Under the pieces are notes generated by a model. It ran no database searches. It saw nothing but the letters and a program-made list of their open reading frames with translations, and was not told the DNA's origin. Below are positions 24,794 through 33,889 of a DNA stretch of 64,000 nt, one piece after another. The stretch is taken from positions 124,001 to 188,000 of the forward strand of contig CAVOTI010000003.1 in the NCBI GenBank assembly GCA_963699105.1, read 5' to 3'. Position 1 is the first letter of the stretch. The number at the start of each line of letters is the position of its first letter. The stretch is from Bog-756 sp963699105 (GTDB lineage: Bacteria > Actinomycetota > Acidimicrobiia > Acidimicrobiales > RAAP-2). Made by a program: the position numbers and the translations under genes.

Positions 24794-25834
24794 TCAGGCG
24801 ACCCCGGCTCCGTCGAGGTCATCGAGCACGTAGTCGAGAAGGGCCCGGCCGTGCTGCGACGCCACCACGATGTCGTCGACCTTCACGGTGACCTTGTTGA
24901 GCGACTGGAGTCGGAGGACATCGCCGTCGGCCCGGGTGTTGGGGAAGATTCCCGAGAAGGCCAAGCCGTGGTCGGCCAGGTGGTCGGCGACAAGGGCGGT
25001 CGACGGCACGTCGAGGGGGAGATCGACGTAGAGGGCGTCGACTCCCTGGCTGAACAGCCGGGCCCGGATCCCACTGAGCACAGGACCGAGGTCCGCCCCC
25101 GGATGGGCGACGTGGATGTGAACGGTGTTGTGCCCGATCAGTGTCTCGGAGTGGGTGTGGGTCCGGTCGGGCAGGCGGACGTGCCGGGGTGGTTCGGCCA
25201 GGCGCCCCCGGAGGCCGCACTTGCGCAGGATCCGGTGCACGATGGCGCGGTGCTGGGCGGGGACGTAGACCGGTCGGTTGTGACCCGGACGGAGCTTCAG
25301 GTAGAAGAGGGCTGCCGACTGCCGGCGCCCACTGGTGGCGCCGGCCGCCTCGTTGGTCACCGACGCCGGAATCCAGCCCAGTAGGAAGCCTGTCTCGTGG
25401 CCCCCGACCTCGAGGTTGGCCCGCTCACTGTAGGGGTGCACGGCTGTCACCTCGCTGTACATGCCGACGATGCCGTGCTGGACGGCGAGGTCCGACAGGA
25501 AGCGCTTGACCCGGGGAAAGAGGTGGTGTCCCTGGGCCGCCGGCACCGTAACGGCCTGGCCGGCGTGGACCACCAGGTCGTGGGGGCTGTGACGGGTCAG
25601 GGCGGCGTGGCACAGGAGACGACCCTGTTGGTCGAGGGCCACGGCCGAAAGGAGCGTGCCGTGACTGATCCGTCGTGCCACCTCGGCCCCGTCGTAGACC
25701 CACGGGACGTCGTAGGTCTCACCGTAGGCGGCCCGGATGGCGTCCGACAGGAGGGGGGCCTCGTGGGGCGCCAGGAGGCGGATCGTCACATTGGGAATGT
25801 CGTCCCGGTCGGGGACCGAACCACGGCCTGGCAC
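24794..25834 (-). CDS. GNAT-like two-domain protein
   Basis: A 346-residue soluble protein. Residues about 15-165 form a GNAT-like half (IRLLAPHEAPLLSDAIRAAY; acceptor strand LVVHAGQAVTVPAAQGHHLF; later GIVGMYSEVTAVHPYSER). The C-terminal half (about 215-340) has a beta/alpha pattern with SETLIGHNTVHIHVAHPGAD and LADHGLAFSGIFPNTRADGD, also resembling an acyltransferase half-domain, so a tandem GNAT is likely. It probably transfers an acyl group from CoA; the acceptor is unknown. It is convergent with the PilZ gene. Confidence 0.65.
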   Translation of the reverse strand: MPGRGSVPDRDDIPNVTIRLLAPHEAPLLSDAIRAAYGETYDVPWVYDGAEVARRISHGTLLSAVALDQQGRLLCHAALTRHSPHDLVVHAGQAVTVPAAQGHHLFPRVKRFLSDLAVQHGIVGMYSEVTAVHPYSERANLEVGGHETGFLLGWIPASVTNEAAGATSGRRQSAALFYLKLRPGHNRPVYVPAQHRAIVHRILRKCGLRGRLAEPPRHVRLPDRTHTHSETLIGHNTVHIHVAHPGADLGPVLSGIRARLFSQGVDALYVDLPLDVPSTALVADHLADHGLAFSGIFPNTRADGDVLRLQSLNKVTVKVDDIVVASQHGRALLDYVLDDLDGAGVA

Positions 25835-25908
25835 GGCCGGCAGTCTACGAGTGGCCCGGCGAGATGCCGTGGCTCACCCCTACCGCCTACTGTCCTTCGA
25901 CTATTGCC

Positions 25909-26661
25909 TTACTGTCCTTTGACGGCTTTGGCTCCTGTGACCAGGCGCTCCCGATCGAACATCCCCGAGACGAACCGCAAGAGGAGCGAATCGACCGCCA
26001 GCAAGCCGACGGCAAAGGCCACGGCCACCAGGAAGGTCGGGCTGACCACGCCGACCGCCAGCAGAATGATCAAGCCCACGGGAGGAAAGCTGGCCAGCAT
26101 GCTCAACTGCTGGGCCACCCGGGCTTCGCTGGCCCTGACCGACACAGCCATCCCGACGACGATGCCCCAGCCGGCCAGGAGGGGTGCGAGCAGGAACAGA
26201 GCCAGAATGACCGGACCGTCATGGAAGATGGCCGAGGCGACGGCGGAGTTGGCGAATAGCCGGACGGCCCCGAGGAAGAGGACGAACACCGTATAGGAGA
26301 GGCCGATTGTGGGGATCATGACCGATGTCGCTTTCCCCACCAGGAACTCCTGTTGGCGGATGGGCGTGGTCAGCAGTGGCTCGAGCGTTCCCTGTTCACG
26401 CTCGCCGACCACGCTGTAGGCGGCGAGCGTGCTCGGCATGATGGTCGGGATCAGCAGGAGGTAGAGGATCGGGAGGATGAGGCTCTTCTGCAATGCCGCT
26501 CCCGATGTGCTGGGCGTGACCAGGAAGATGGTGATCACGGGCTCGACGAGAAAGAGGAGCGGCAGGATGCACATGGTCACCACGATGGACCGCTTGCGGC
26601 GGAAGTCCCGCAACTCCTTGCGGACGACGGCTCGGATACGGGCGGCGTCGAGACCCATCAC
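25909..26661 (-). CDS. ABC-2 type transporter permease (NatB-like)
   Basis: A 250-residue permease with six helices. The N-terminal amphipathic piece AVVRKELRDFRRKRSIVV and the loop YSVVGEREQGTLEPLLTTPI are the hallmarks of ABC-2 exporters related to NatB and CcmB. The ATG overlaps the ATPase stop as ATGA, so the two are translationally coupled. It would pair with the unusual PEGA-like/ATPase fusion upstream to export Na+, a drug or a lipid; the substrate is unknown. Confidence 0.85.
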   Translation of the reverse strand: MMGLDAARIRAVVRKELRDFRRKRSIVVTMCILPLLFLVEPVITIFLVTPSTSGAALQKSLILPILYLLLIPTIMPSTLAAYSVVGEREQGTLEPLLTTPIRQQEFLVGKATSVMIPTIGLSYTVFVLFLGAVRLFANSAVASAIFHDGPVILALFLLAPLLAGWGIVVGMAVSVRASEARVAQQLSMLASFPPVGLIILLAVGVVSPTFLVAVAFAVGLLAVDSLLLRFVSGMFDRERLVTGAKAVKGQ

Positions 26662-28070
26662 GGCTTTTTGGCCTCGACGTCCTCGGCGATCAGCTCGAGA
26701 TACACGTCCTCCAGCGAGTGCTGGGTCTCTCCGATGCTGAGGACATCCGCTCCGGCATGGACGAGGCCCCTCACCACCTCAGGTGCGGCCCTCCTCGGCT
26801 CCGACACCGAGAGCTCATAGGAACCAGGACCTTCGGCCCGCCAGCTCTCGACACCGGTGATGCTGGAGAAGAGCTGCTCGGGGTGGTTGACGGGCTTGAC
26901 GGTATTGACGACGAGCGTCTTCTTGAAGAGCTGGTCCCGCAACCCGGTCGGTGTCCCGACGGTGCGCAGCGTGCTGTTCATGATGGCCACCCGGTCGCAG
27001 AGCTTCTCGGCCTCGTCGAGGCGGTGGGTGGTGAGGAAGATGGTCACTCCCCGCTGACGGAGCCCGATGATCAGGTCGTGGACCTCGCGGGCGGCCATGG
27101 GGTCGAGGCCGGATGTCGGTTCGTCGAGGAACATGACCGTCGGATCACTGAGCAGGGTCCGGGCCAGGCCGACGCGCTGGCGGAGCCCTTTGGAGAGGCC
27201 GCCACACAGGTCACCGGCCCGGTTGGTCAGGTTGACGGCCTCGAGCGCCCTTTCGATCCTCGGCCCAGGGTCGTGCAACCCGTAGAGACCGGCGAAGTAC
27301 TCCAGGTTCTCGGTGACAGTCAGGCGCAGATAGAGACCGGGCGCCTCGGGCATGACGGCAACCCGCTGGCGGATCTCGACTTCGTTCTCTGGGCTGAGCG
27401 GGATCCCGGCCACGGTGGCTGAGCCCGAGGTCGGTGCGATCAGCGTGCCGAGCGTGCGCACGGTGGTGGTCTTGCCTGCCCCGTTGGGGCCCAGGAAGCC
27501 GAACACCTCCCCGTAGGCGACCTCGAAGGACACGTCGGAAAAGGCAGTACGCCGGCCGAAGCGCTTGGTCAGGCGATGCACGGCGAGAGCGGGAGGGCCT
27601 CCATTGCCATCGAGAACGGGCTCGCTGGTGATCTCCTTGACATTGGTGATCGTTCTGGCGCCGGCGTCCGACGGACCCGTCGACCGTCCATTTCCGCTGA
27701 CCACGGCTTCGGGGTAGGTCCCCATGGCGTCATCGGGGGTGAGACTGATCCAGACGTCGTGCTTGAACAGGCTGGCCACCAGAAGGGCGATCGATCGCTG
27801 GACGATGAAGGGATGACGGGGGCGCCGCTGGCAGGAGAGCCCGACCACCCGGCCCGCCACCACCTCCAGGGACACCTTCGGGCTGCCGAGGAACCGCGTG
27901 GACACGACCTGGACGGTGTGATGTCCGGCGTCAACTGGCAGGTCGACTGTCACGTTGTCGGCGACGGAGCCGACGACGACCTCGTCCACCACCACCTGCC
28001 ACGCCCGACCATTGTCAGAGGTGCCCGATCCTCCGCCCCGGCGCGAGAGCCGGAGGATGGCGGCCGTCAT
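26658..28070 (-). CDS. ABC exporter ATPase with an N-terminal PEGA-like domain
   Basis: A 470-residue fusion. Residues about 25-90 form a small beta-sandwich-like region with the PEGA pattern (WQVVVDEVVVGSV, LPVDAGHHTVQVVS, VSLEVVAGRVVGLSC), followed by a hydrophobic helix (IALLVASLF, about 105). The ATPase starts near 165: Walker A GPNGAGKTT (about 195), signature LSKGLRQRVGLARTL, Walker B VMFLDEPTSGLD and H-loop TTH. A short C-terminal domain ends in DVYLELIAEDVEAKKP. ATG 28070 (MTAAILRLSRR) is chosen; the extension upstream is basic/Pro-rich shadow. ABC-2 ATPases normally lack any N-terminal domain, so this architecture is noteworthy. Confidence 0.82.
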   Translation of the reverse strand: MTAAILRLSRRGGGSGTSDNGRAWQVVVDEVVVGSVADNVTVDLPVDAGHHTVQVVSTRFLGSPKVSLEVVAGRVVGLSCQRRPRHPFIVQRSIALLVASLFKHDVWISLTPDDAMGTYPEAVVSGNGRSTGPSDAGARTITNVKEITSEPVLDGNGGPPALAVHRLTKRFGRRTAFSDVSFEVAYGEVFGFLGPNGAGKTTTVRTLGTLIAPTSGSATVAGIPLSPENEVEIRQRVAVMPEAPGLYLRLTVTENLEYFAGLYGLHDPGPRIERALEAVNLTNRAGDLCGGLSKGLRQRVGLARTLLSDPTVMFLDEPTSGLDPMAAREVHDLIIGLRQRGVTIFLTTHRLDEAEKLCDRVAIMNSTLRTVGTPTGLRDQLFKKTLVVNTVKPVNHPEQLFSSITGVESWRAEGPGSYELSVSEPRRAAPEVVRGLVHAGADVLSIGETQHSLEDVYLELIAEDVEAKKP

Positions 28071-28310
28071 GGCCTCGTACTCTTCCGAGCCCGAGTCGCC
28101 CGGGCGTGGACGCATCCGGCCCGAGTCGGGGGCGGCACCGGCATGACGAGATCTCGGCGGAGCCCGGCCGGCCGCCTCGGGACGATCCCCGGTCGCCGAG
28201 GCTGGTCGGGTCGTCCCACACTGCTCACAGCCACCAACAGCTCGCTCCCCGGTAGACGGCAAGGGTACACCTGGTGCAGGTCGGCCCAATCGGGGACGTC
28301 GGCCTTGTCC

Positions 28311-28338
28311 GAGGTGGTACCCCTCAGAGGTGGTACCC
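28311..28338. promoter_or_regulatory. Duplicated GAGGTGGTACCC element
   Basis: GAGGTGGTACCC occurs at 28311-28322 and 28327-28338, period 16, each centred on the palindrome GGTACC. It lies in the 311-base divergent region between the ABC ATPase and the LLM oxidoreductase and ends 43 bases before the latter's ATG. A candidate operator. Confidence 0.45.
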
Positions 28339-28381
28339 GCATTCGAGGAAGAGAAACGCGCCCGGAGATGTTCGTCAGATC

Positions 28382-29405
28382 ATGAAGCGCATCGGGTTCT
28401 TGTCGTTCGGCCACTGGACGCCCTCGCCGCAGGGCCAGACCCGCTCGGCCTCCGATGCCCTGCTGCAGTCCATCGACCTGGCGGTCGCCGCCGAAGAGCT
28501 CGGGGCCGACGGGGCGTACTTCCGGGTGCACCACTTCGCCAACCAGCTTTCCTCGCCGTTTCCGCTGCTGGCGGCCGTCGGCGCCAGGACCAGCACCATC
28601 GAGATCGGCACCGGCGTGATCGACATGCGCTACGAGAACCCGCTCTACATGGCCGAAGACGCCGGCATCGGCGGATCTCATCTCGGGCGGACGCCTGCAA
28701 CTCGGCATCAGCCGCGGATCACCGGAGCAGGTCATCGACGGCTACCGGTACTTCGGCTACCTCCCGGCCGAGGATGAGGATCCGGCCGACATGGCCCGGC
28801 GGCATACGCAGGTCTTTCTCGAAGTCCTCAAGGGTCGAGGGCTTCGCCGAACCGAACCCGCGACCGATGTTCGCCAACCCACCGGGGCTGCTCCGGGTCG
28901 AGCCGCACTCCGAAGGTCTGCGTGAGCGGATCTGGTGGGGAGCCGGGACCCGGAAGACGGCGGAGCGGACGGCCGAGCAAGGAATGAATCTGATGAGCTC
29001 GACGCTTCTCAGCGAGGACACCGGTGTTCCGTTCCATCAGCTGCAGGCCGAGCAGATCGAGCGGTTCCGCAAGGCCTGGGCCGATGCCGGTCACGACCGT
29101 GAGCCCCGGGTTTCGGTCAGCCGCAGCATCTTCCCGATCGTCAGCGATCTCGACCGCGCCTACTTCGGTCGCGGAGAGCAGCTCGGAGGACCAGGTCGGG
29201 TTCCTCGACGGGGGCACGGCACGCTTCGGCAAGACGCTACGCCGGAGAGCCCGAGCAGCTCGTCGAGCAACTGGCCCAGGACGAGGCGATCGCCGCCGCC
29301 GACACACTGCTGCTGACCATCCCCAATCAGCTCGGTGTCGACTACTGCGCCCACGTCCTCGATTCGGTCCTGACCGACATCGCCCCGGATCTCGGCTGGC
29401 GCTGA
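28382..29405 (+). pseudogene. LLM-class flavin/F420 oxidoreductase, frameshifted
   Basis: The gene begins MKRIGFLSFGHWTP and reads as a luciferase-like monooxygenase: ELGADGAYFRVHHFANQLSS, PFPLLAAVGARTSTIEIGTG and YENPLYMAEDAG. The frame then changes near 28668 (one extra base before DLISGGRLQLGISRGSPEQV), near 28835, near 29180 and near 29240, before finishing cleanly with DTLLLTIPNQLGVDYCAHVL and a stop at 29405. The family pieces are in order and no internal stop is found in the correct frame. If the indels are real the product is lost; otherwise it is an intact 340-residue enzyme. Confidence 0.82.
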
Positions 29406-29500
29406 GCCGCTCCCTGCTGAGGGTGGCGGCCGGTCATCCCCAAGCCGAGACGTGCTCCACTTCATCGACCCGGACGAGCTCGAGCTTTTTGGTGACCTCA

Positions 29501-30772
29501 CTACCGGGGGCGCCCCCGCTCGAGGTTGGCGAAGAAGTATTTGGCGGCTTCTACGCCGAGGAAGGCGGTGACGACGGCAATCAGGATGGGAAACGTCTGC
29601 AATGGCCCCACGCGGGTCAGGATCGCCGCCATCAGCACCATGGCGAAGGGCGCGGCCGCGAACGACCCCAAGACGCTGGTGAGCAGGCAGCTGAAGGCCA
29701 GTCCCAGCGGAATGCCGGGGAGGGCCAGATGGACGATGACCCCGGCGGTTCCGCCGATGAACAGCATCGGGAAGATGGGGCCGCCCACGAATCCGCTGCC
29801 CTGGCTGACCGCGTAGGTGAGCATCTTGGCGATCAGGATGGCGACGCACAGGCCCAGACCAAGACCACTTGCATCCTTCAACAACGACGTGAGCTGGTCG
29901 TCGCCGGAGAACATCGTCAGCGGGAGGGCCACGCCGACGATGCCGAACACGATGCCACCCAGCGTCGATTTCACGATCGTCGGGACCTTCAGCCGCACGA
30001 ACAGGCGGGCCGCCAGCACCATGAAGCCAGCCGTCAGAATCGTCACCAAAGCGCCGAAGAGACCGAGGGGGATGCCGACCAGCAGCTGCCAGTCCTCGAA
30101 GGTGAAACGGGGCACCTGGTAGGCACCGAGGAACACGGCGCCAGCGATGGCGAAGTAGATCCCGAATGAGATGCTGGCGGCGACGATGTTCGTGACCAGG
30201 GTCTTGCTGAACCGTTGTCCGCCCGGCCGGGCAACTTCGAGGATCAGCATCACCACGATCACCGGGCTGGAGAACAGCCCACCGAAGATGCCGGCAATAC
30301 CGGCCAGGGTGCTCACCTGAGAATCCTCTTTGCCCAGCCCCCGTCGCTGGGCCACCCAGCTGCCGGCGCCACCACCTATGGAACTCAGCACCTTCTCCGG
30401 ACCGACGCTCGCTCCACCGATCAGCGACACCGCCGAGACGGCCACCGTCCCCCCCACGAGTCGCGGGTCGACACCCCCCGCTCGCAGGTCGTCGAACAGG
30501 CCGGGCACCTCCTCGGGCAGGCGGGTCAGCCGCCGCAGCAGGCCAACCACAACGCCGGCCGCGGCGGTTACCGCCACCCACCACCAATGCCCGCCGAACC
30601 AGTCGGCACTGGAATCGGCGCTCCACCCTGACCCGAGCTTGACTATCCCCAGGAAGACCAGTCCGGCGAACGCTCCGAACACCCCGAGGGCGGCGGCGCA
30701 GCCCACGAGCACCCAGAACTCCCGGCTTTGCGTCACCGGGGGATCTGCGGCCGGGCCAGGCATGTCGCCCAC
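29501..30772 (-). CDS. ClC-family chloride channel/transporter
   Basis: A 423-residue membrane protein with about ten to eleven helices. The selectivity-filter regions are recognisable: IGGASVGPEKVLSSIGGGAG (the GxEGP region) and FVGGPIFPMLFIGG (GGxFxP). The helix with EDSQVSTLAGIAGIFGGLFS fits helix J. The position usually held by the gating Glu in GREGP reads V in SVGPE, which in other ClC subgroups alters coupling. It has no C-terminal CBS domains. It is a single-gene unit, convergent with the LLM gene. Confidence 0.87.
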   Translation of the reverse strand: MGDMPGPAADPPVTQSREFWVLVGCAAALGVFGAFAGLVFLGIVKLGSGWSADSSADWFGGHWWWVAVTAAAGVVVGLLRRLTRLPEEVPGLFDDLRAGGVDPRLVGGTVAVSAVSLIGGASVGPEKVLSSIGGGAGSWVAQRRGLGKEDSQVSTLAGIAGIFGGLFSSPVIVVMLILEVARPGGQRFSKTLVTNIVAASISFGIYFAIAGAVFLGAYQVPRFTFEDWQLLVGIPLGLFGALVTILTAGFMVLAARLFVRLKVPTIVKSTLGGIVFGIVGVALPLTMFSGDDQLTSLLKDASGLGLGLCVAILIAKMLTYAVSQGSGFVGGPIFPMLFIGGTAGVIVHLALPGIPLGLAFSCLLTSVLGSFAAAPFAMVLMAAILTRVGPLQTFPILIAVVTAFLGVEAAKYFFANLERGRPR

Positions 30773-31299
30773 GAGGTGACGCTAGCAAAACCGAACGCCG
30801 ACTCACCGACGGGCCGATCGTCGGCATGACGCCCCTGTCACGACGACGGTCGTGGCCTCGACGCCCACGTAGCGGACCCCGCCCCGGCATCGCCAGGATC
30901 TTGCTGGACCTACTACGCCGAAGCACCGACACCGGACGAGAGCGCCGGGAGCGGCGTGGCGGGCGATACGGGCGCGCTCGTCAAAGACCTCGTGGCCCAA
31001 TACAAGGACAACTGGGGAACCGGGCCACCGGAACCGGGGGGCGGAGGGGGCGGGGCCTGGGGCTATGGGTTAGGGGCGGCGGGTGGCCTGTGCGTCGGCG
31101 CCACCCGCACTGAGGCCATCTGGGGGCGGCGGAGGTTCCTCCAGAATTGAGCGGACATGGTTCGGGTGCGCACGGAGAAACCTCATGCGCGCCGAACCCT
31201 TGGATGCGGAATCGAGGGCCGAGTGTCCATTTCACGACATCTTCGAATGCGATCCAGGCTCGGCGCCCTTCGCTCCGGTGATTGACCTACCGTTCTGGG
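30773..31299. other. 527-base region without a supported gene
   Basis: Short frames here (for example 30956-31150) are glycine runs from G-rich DNA and lack a ribosome-binding site. I see no RNA gene or repeat of note. Confidence 0.5.
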
Positions 31300-31959
31300 A
31301 TGGACAACCCGGGCGAGGAGATCGAGGGGGAGAAGCGCTGGCCGATGGCCGCCACGCTGATCTGTGCGATGGTGCTGCCCTTCCTGCTCCCCCCGAAGTA
31401 CGCCTTTGGTCCGAGGTGGATCGTCCCCGTGGTCGAAGCGATCCTCCTGATAGCGCTCATCATCTCCGATCCGGGCCGAATCGACCGTCGGTCGACGTTC
31501 GTTCGGACGCTCTCGCTCGGACTGGTGGTCATCTTGGCCGCCGGAGCGGGCGCCGCCACCGCCCGCCTGGTCGTCGATCTGGTCAGGGGCGGAGTGGAGA
31601 CGAACTCGCCGGGCGGGCTGCTCAGGATCGGAGGAGTGGTGTGGTTCTATGTCATCATCACGTTCTCCTTTCTCTACTGGGAACTGGACGGCGGGGGCCC
31701 CGAGGCCCGGGCCCGGTCGAAACCGGAGTTCCCGGACTTGGCCTTTCCCGAACAGATCAACCCCCAGGTAGCTCGTCCGGGATGGCGACCCGAGTTCTTC
31801 GATTACCTCTACCTGGGCTTCACCGACTCGACCGCCTTCAGCCCCACCGATGTCATGCCGCTGGCCCGTTGGGCCAAGCTGGCCATGGCTATACAGGCGA
31901 CCGCTTCGTTGGTCATCTTGGGACTTGTGATCGCCCGTGCGGTCAACATATTCAAGTAG
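31300..31959 (+). CDS. DUF1345-like membrane protein
   Basis: A 219-residue protein with about five helices: RWPMAATLICAMVLPFLL, WIVPVVEAILLIALII, LGLVVILAAGAGAATA, VVWFYVIITFSFLYW and AMAIQATASLVILGLVIARA. The loop FDYLYLGFTDSTAFSPTDVM before the last helix is the re-entrant, channel-like motif seen in DUF1345 and related ion-channel-like proteins. The start is ATG 31300; a TTG at 31282 is an alternative. It stands alone. Function unknown, perhaps ion conductance. Confidence 0.62.
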   Translation: MDNPGEEIEGEKRWPMAATLICAMVLPFLLPPKYAFGPRWIVPVVEAILLIALIISDPGRIDRRSTFVRTLSLGLVVILAAGAGAATARLVVDLVRGGVETNSPGGLLRIGGVVWFYVIITFSFLYWELDGGGPEARARSKPEFPDLAFPEQINPQVARPGWRPEFFDYLYLGFTDSTAFSPTDVMPLARWAKLAMAIQATASLVILGLVIARAVNIFK

Positions 31960-32129
31960 GGCGGAGGGCATCCCGGGATCGGCGCCCAATAAGATCCGCC
32001 CCGGTAGGTGATAGTCGATACGGGCCACTGACCCCGGTGTCGTGGAGCACCCTCGTCTGATAAACCGCCGCCCAAACGTCAACAGCCCTTGGCATCGCTA
32101 GCAGCCGAACCGGCACCTCTGAATTCGGC

Positions 32130-33716
32130 TTAGGCGGCAGTATCACCTCGCCAGGTCGGCCAGCCAAGAAGTTGGGGTTTCTCCGTCACCCAAGCACGCA
32201 GATCGTCGCCAATCTCGGCACTGATGAGGGATTCGAGTTTCGTACTGCACTCTTCCAGAAGCGCGGTGTACGCAGGGTCGGCGGCCAGGTTGTTAGTCTC
32301 GCCGGGATCGCTGGCCCGGTCGAAGAGCATCAGGTCGTTGCAGCTGAACAGGTCGTCGAGATTCCGGGGCCGGTTTGGTTCGAGCGGCGAGAAGTACCGG
32401 GCGAAGGTGAAGCGGCGGTCGCTGTAGGCGCGAAGAAACCCCCGCTTGCGCCAGTCAGGACGTAGATCACCTGAGGCGATGCGCTCGCCGACACCCGGGT
32501 CGGCGAAGTGCTCCCAGAACGACGCGTCGAGTGTCACCACGGATTCGATGGCCACGAGTACCCCATCCCTGACTGCGGTGCCGTCAAGGGCGGGCAGCAG
32601 CGAGTGGCCACCGAGGTCGGGACACTGTTGGGCGATTTCGTCCTCGCTCAATCCGGCGAAGGCTAGGAGGGTCGGAGCGATGTCTACCGCCGAGGCCAGG
32701 GCCTCGGTCGAGGTGCCACCGGCGAAGTCCGGGTGGGTGATGACCAGGGGCACGTGAGTGTTCTCGTCATAAGGGAGATTGCCCTTCTGCCGGAGACCGT
32801 GGGATCCGGCCATTTCGCCGTGGTCGGCCGTCATCATGATGATCGTACGATCGGCCTCACCGGACGCCTGGAGAGCGTCGAGGACAACCTCGATGTGACG
32901 GTCGACGTCCCGAACGCAGTTGAGGTAGAAGTTCATTCCTGTTCGCCAGTGGTCGTCATCGCGGACGGGACCGAACACGGTGTCCATCATGCTGCGGTAC
33001 TCCTGGAGGGCCGATGTCGCCGGATCATCGCTCCAGTTCTTCGGCGCCTCGAAGTCCCACCGAGGCGCGTACATCGGGATGTCGGCGGGAGGCTTGGCGA
33101 CGACGGCGTGCGCCAAGTTGGGCGGAAGTTGCACCGACGACCTCCCCCCATAGTCAAAGCTCATGACGTCGTGAGGGTTGACGAAGTTCACCGTCATGAA
33201 CCACGGTTGATCCGCCGATACTGATGCAGCCCGGTTTCGCAGCCACGCCGCAGCCTGACCGGCGATCACCGGGTCGACCCGCAGCCCGGCCCAGGCCCCG
33301 CCGTCGATGTCGCCCCAGTCGTTCCACTCGTGAAACCCGTAGGGTTCGAGAGCGTCTACGGTGGATACAGGGTTCGCTGGGTCGACATAGGCGTTCGAGA
33401 GATGCCACTTGCCCTTGTAGGTGCAGTAGTAGCCCGCCCGGCCGAGCATCGTGCCCAGCGTGCCCAGAGCTGGGTCCAGAGGTTCGATGTAGGGGAAGTT
33501 GTCGTTGTCGTAGATGCGCGTGACCGGGACGTGACGACCGGTGTAGATCACTGAACGAGCGGAACTGCACTGTGCCGATGCCGTGTAGTAGTTGGAGAAC
33601 TCGATGCCTCTATCTCGGATCCGCTCCCGCCCTGGCAGGGCGTAGCCGGGCGCAGTGGGAAGGTTGAAGCGTTCTTCGTCCGTCGTGATGAGGAGGATGT
33701 TGGGCGACTTGGGCAT
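32130..33716 (-). CDS. Sulfatase-family hydrolase with atypical CSSAR active-site motif
   Basis: A 528-residue alkaline-phosphatase-superfamily enzyme. It opens NILLITTDEERFN (metal-binding Asp), then has AQCSSARSVIYTGRH with Cys50 where the formylglycine-forming Cys sits. The usual CxPxR reads CSSAR, with Ser for Pro. Other ligands are present: YKGKWHL, PWFMTVNFVNPHDV, IIMMTADHGEMAGSHGLRQK. No signal peptide, so it is probably cytoplasmic. Start ATG 33716 (MPKSPNILL); the longer upstream frame is unrelated. Choline-sulfatase-like or phosphonate-type esters are possible substrates. Confidence 0.85.
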   Translation of the reverse strand: MPKSPNILLITTDEERFNLPTAPGYALPGRERIRDRGIEFSNYYTASAQCSSARSVIYTGRHVPVTRIYDNDNFPYIEPLDPALGTLGTMLGRAGYYCTYKGKWHLSNAYVDPANPVSTVDALEPYGFHEWNDWGDIDGGAWAGLRVDPVIAGQAAAWLRNRAASVSADQPWFMTVNFVNPHDVMSFDYGGRSSVQLPPNLAHAVVAKPPADIPMYAPRWDFEAPKNWSDDPATSALQEYRSMMDTVFGPVRDDDHWRTGMNFYLNCVRDVDRHIEVVLDALQASGEADRTIIMMTADHGEMAGSHGLRQKGNLPYDENTHVPLVITHPDFAGGTSTEALASAVDIAPTLLAFAGLSEDEIAQQCPDLGGHSLLPALDGTAVRDGVLVAIESVVTLDASFWEHFADPGVGERIASGDLRPDWRKRGFLRAYSDRRFTFARYFSPLEPNRPRNLDDLFSCNDLMLFDRASDPGETNNLAADPAYTALLEECSTKLESLISAEIGDDLRAWVTEKPQLLGWPTWRGDTAA

Positions 33717-33889
33717 TTGTCCAGTATCGCCTGCACAGAGGAGCGATCGCCACCGGCAGTAGCAGACAGGAGATGGTCCAACCCGGCAAGCACCCGCCCC
33801 ACCCGTGCCGGGCATGGCTTCTCGCAGGGCAAGCGCTCCGGGCGCCCCCGTCCACCCGGTGGCCGGGGGCGCCCGGTTCTGAACAGGGG

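Noticed and set aside
30826..31150. Gly-rich frames between the ClC and DUF1345-like genes
   Set aside because: They arise from G-rich DNA, have no ribosome-binding site and no protein-like pattern.
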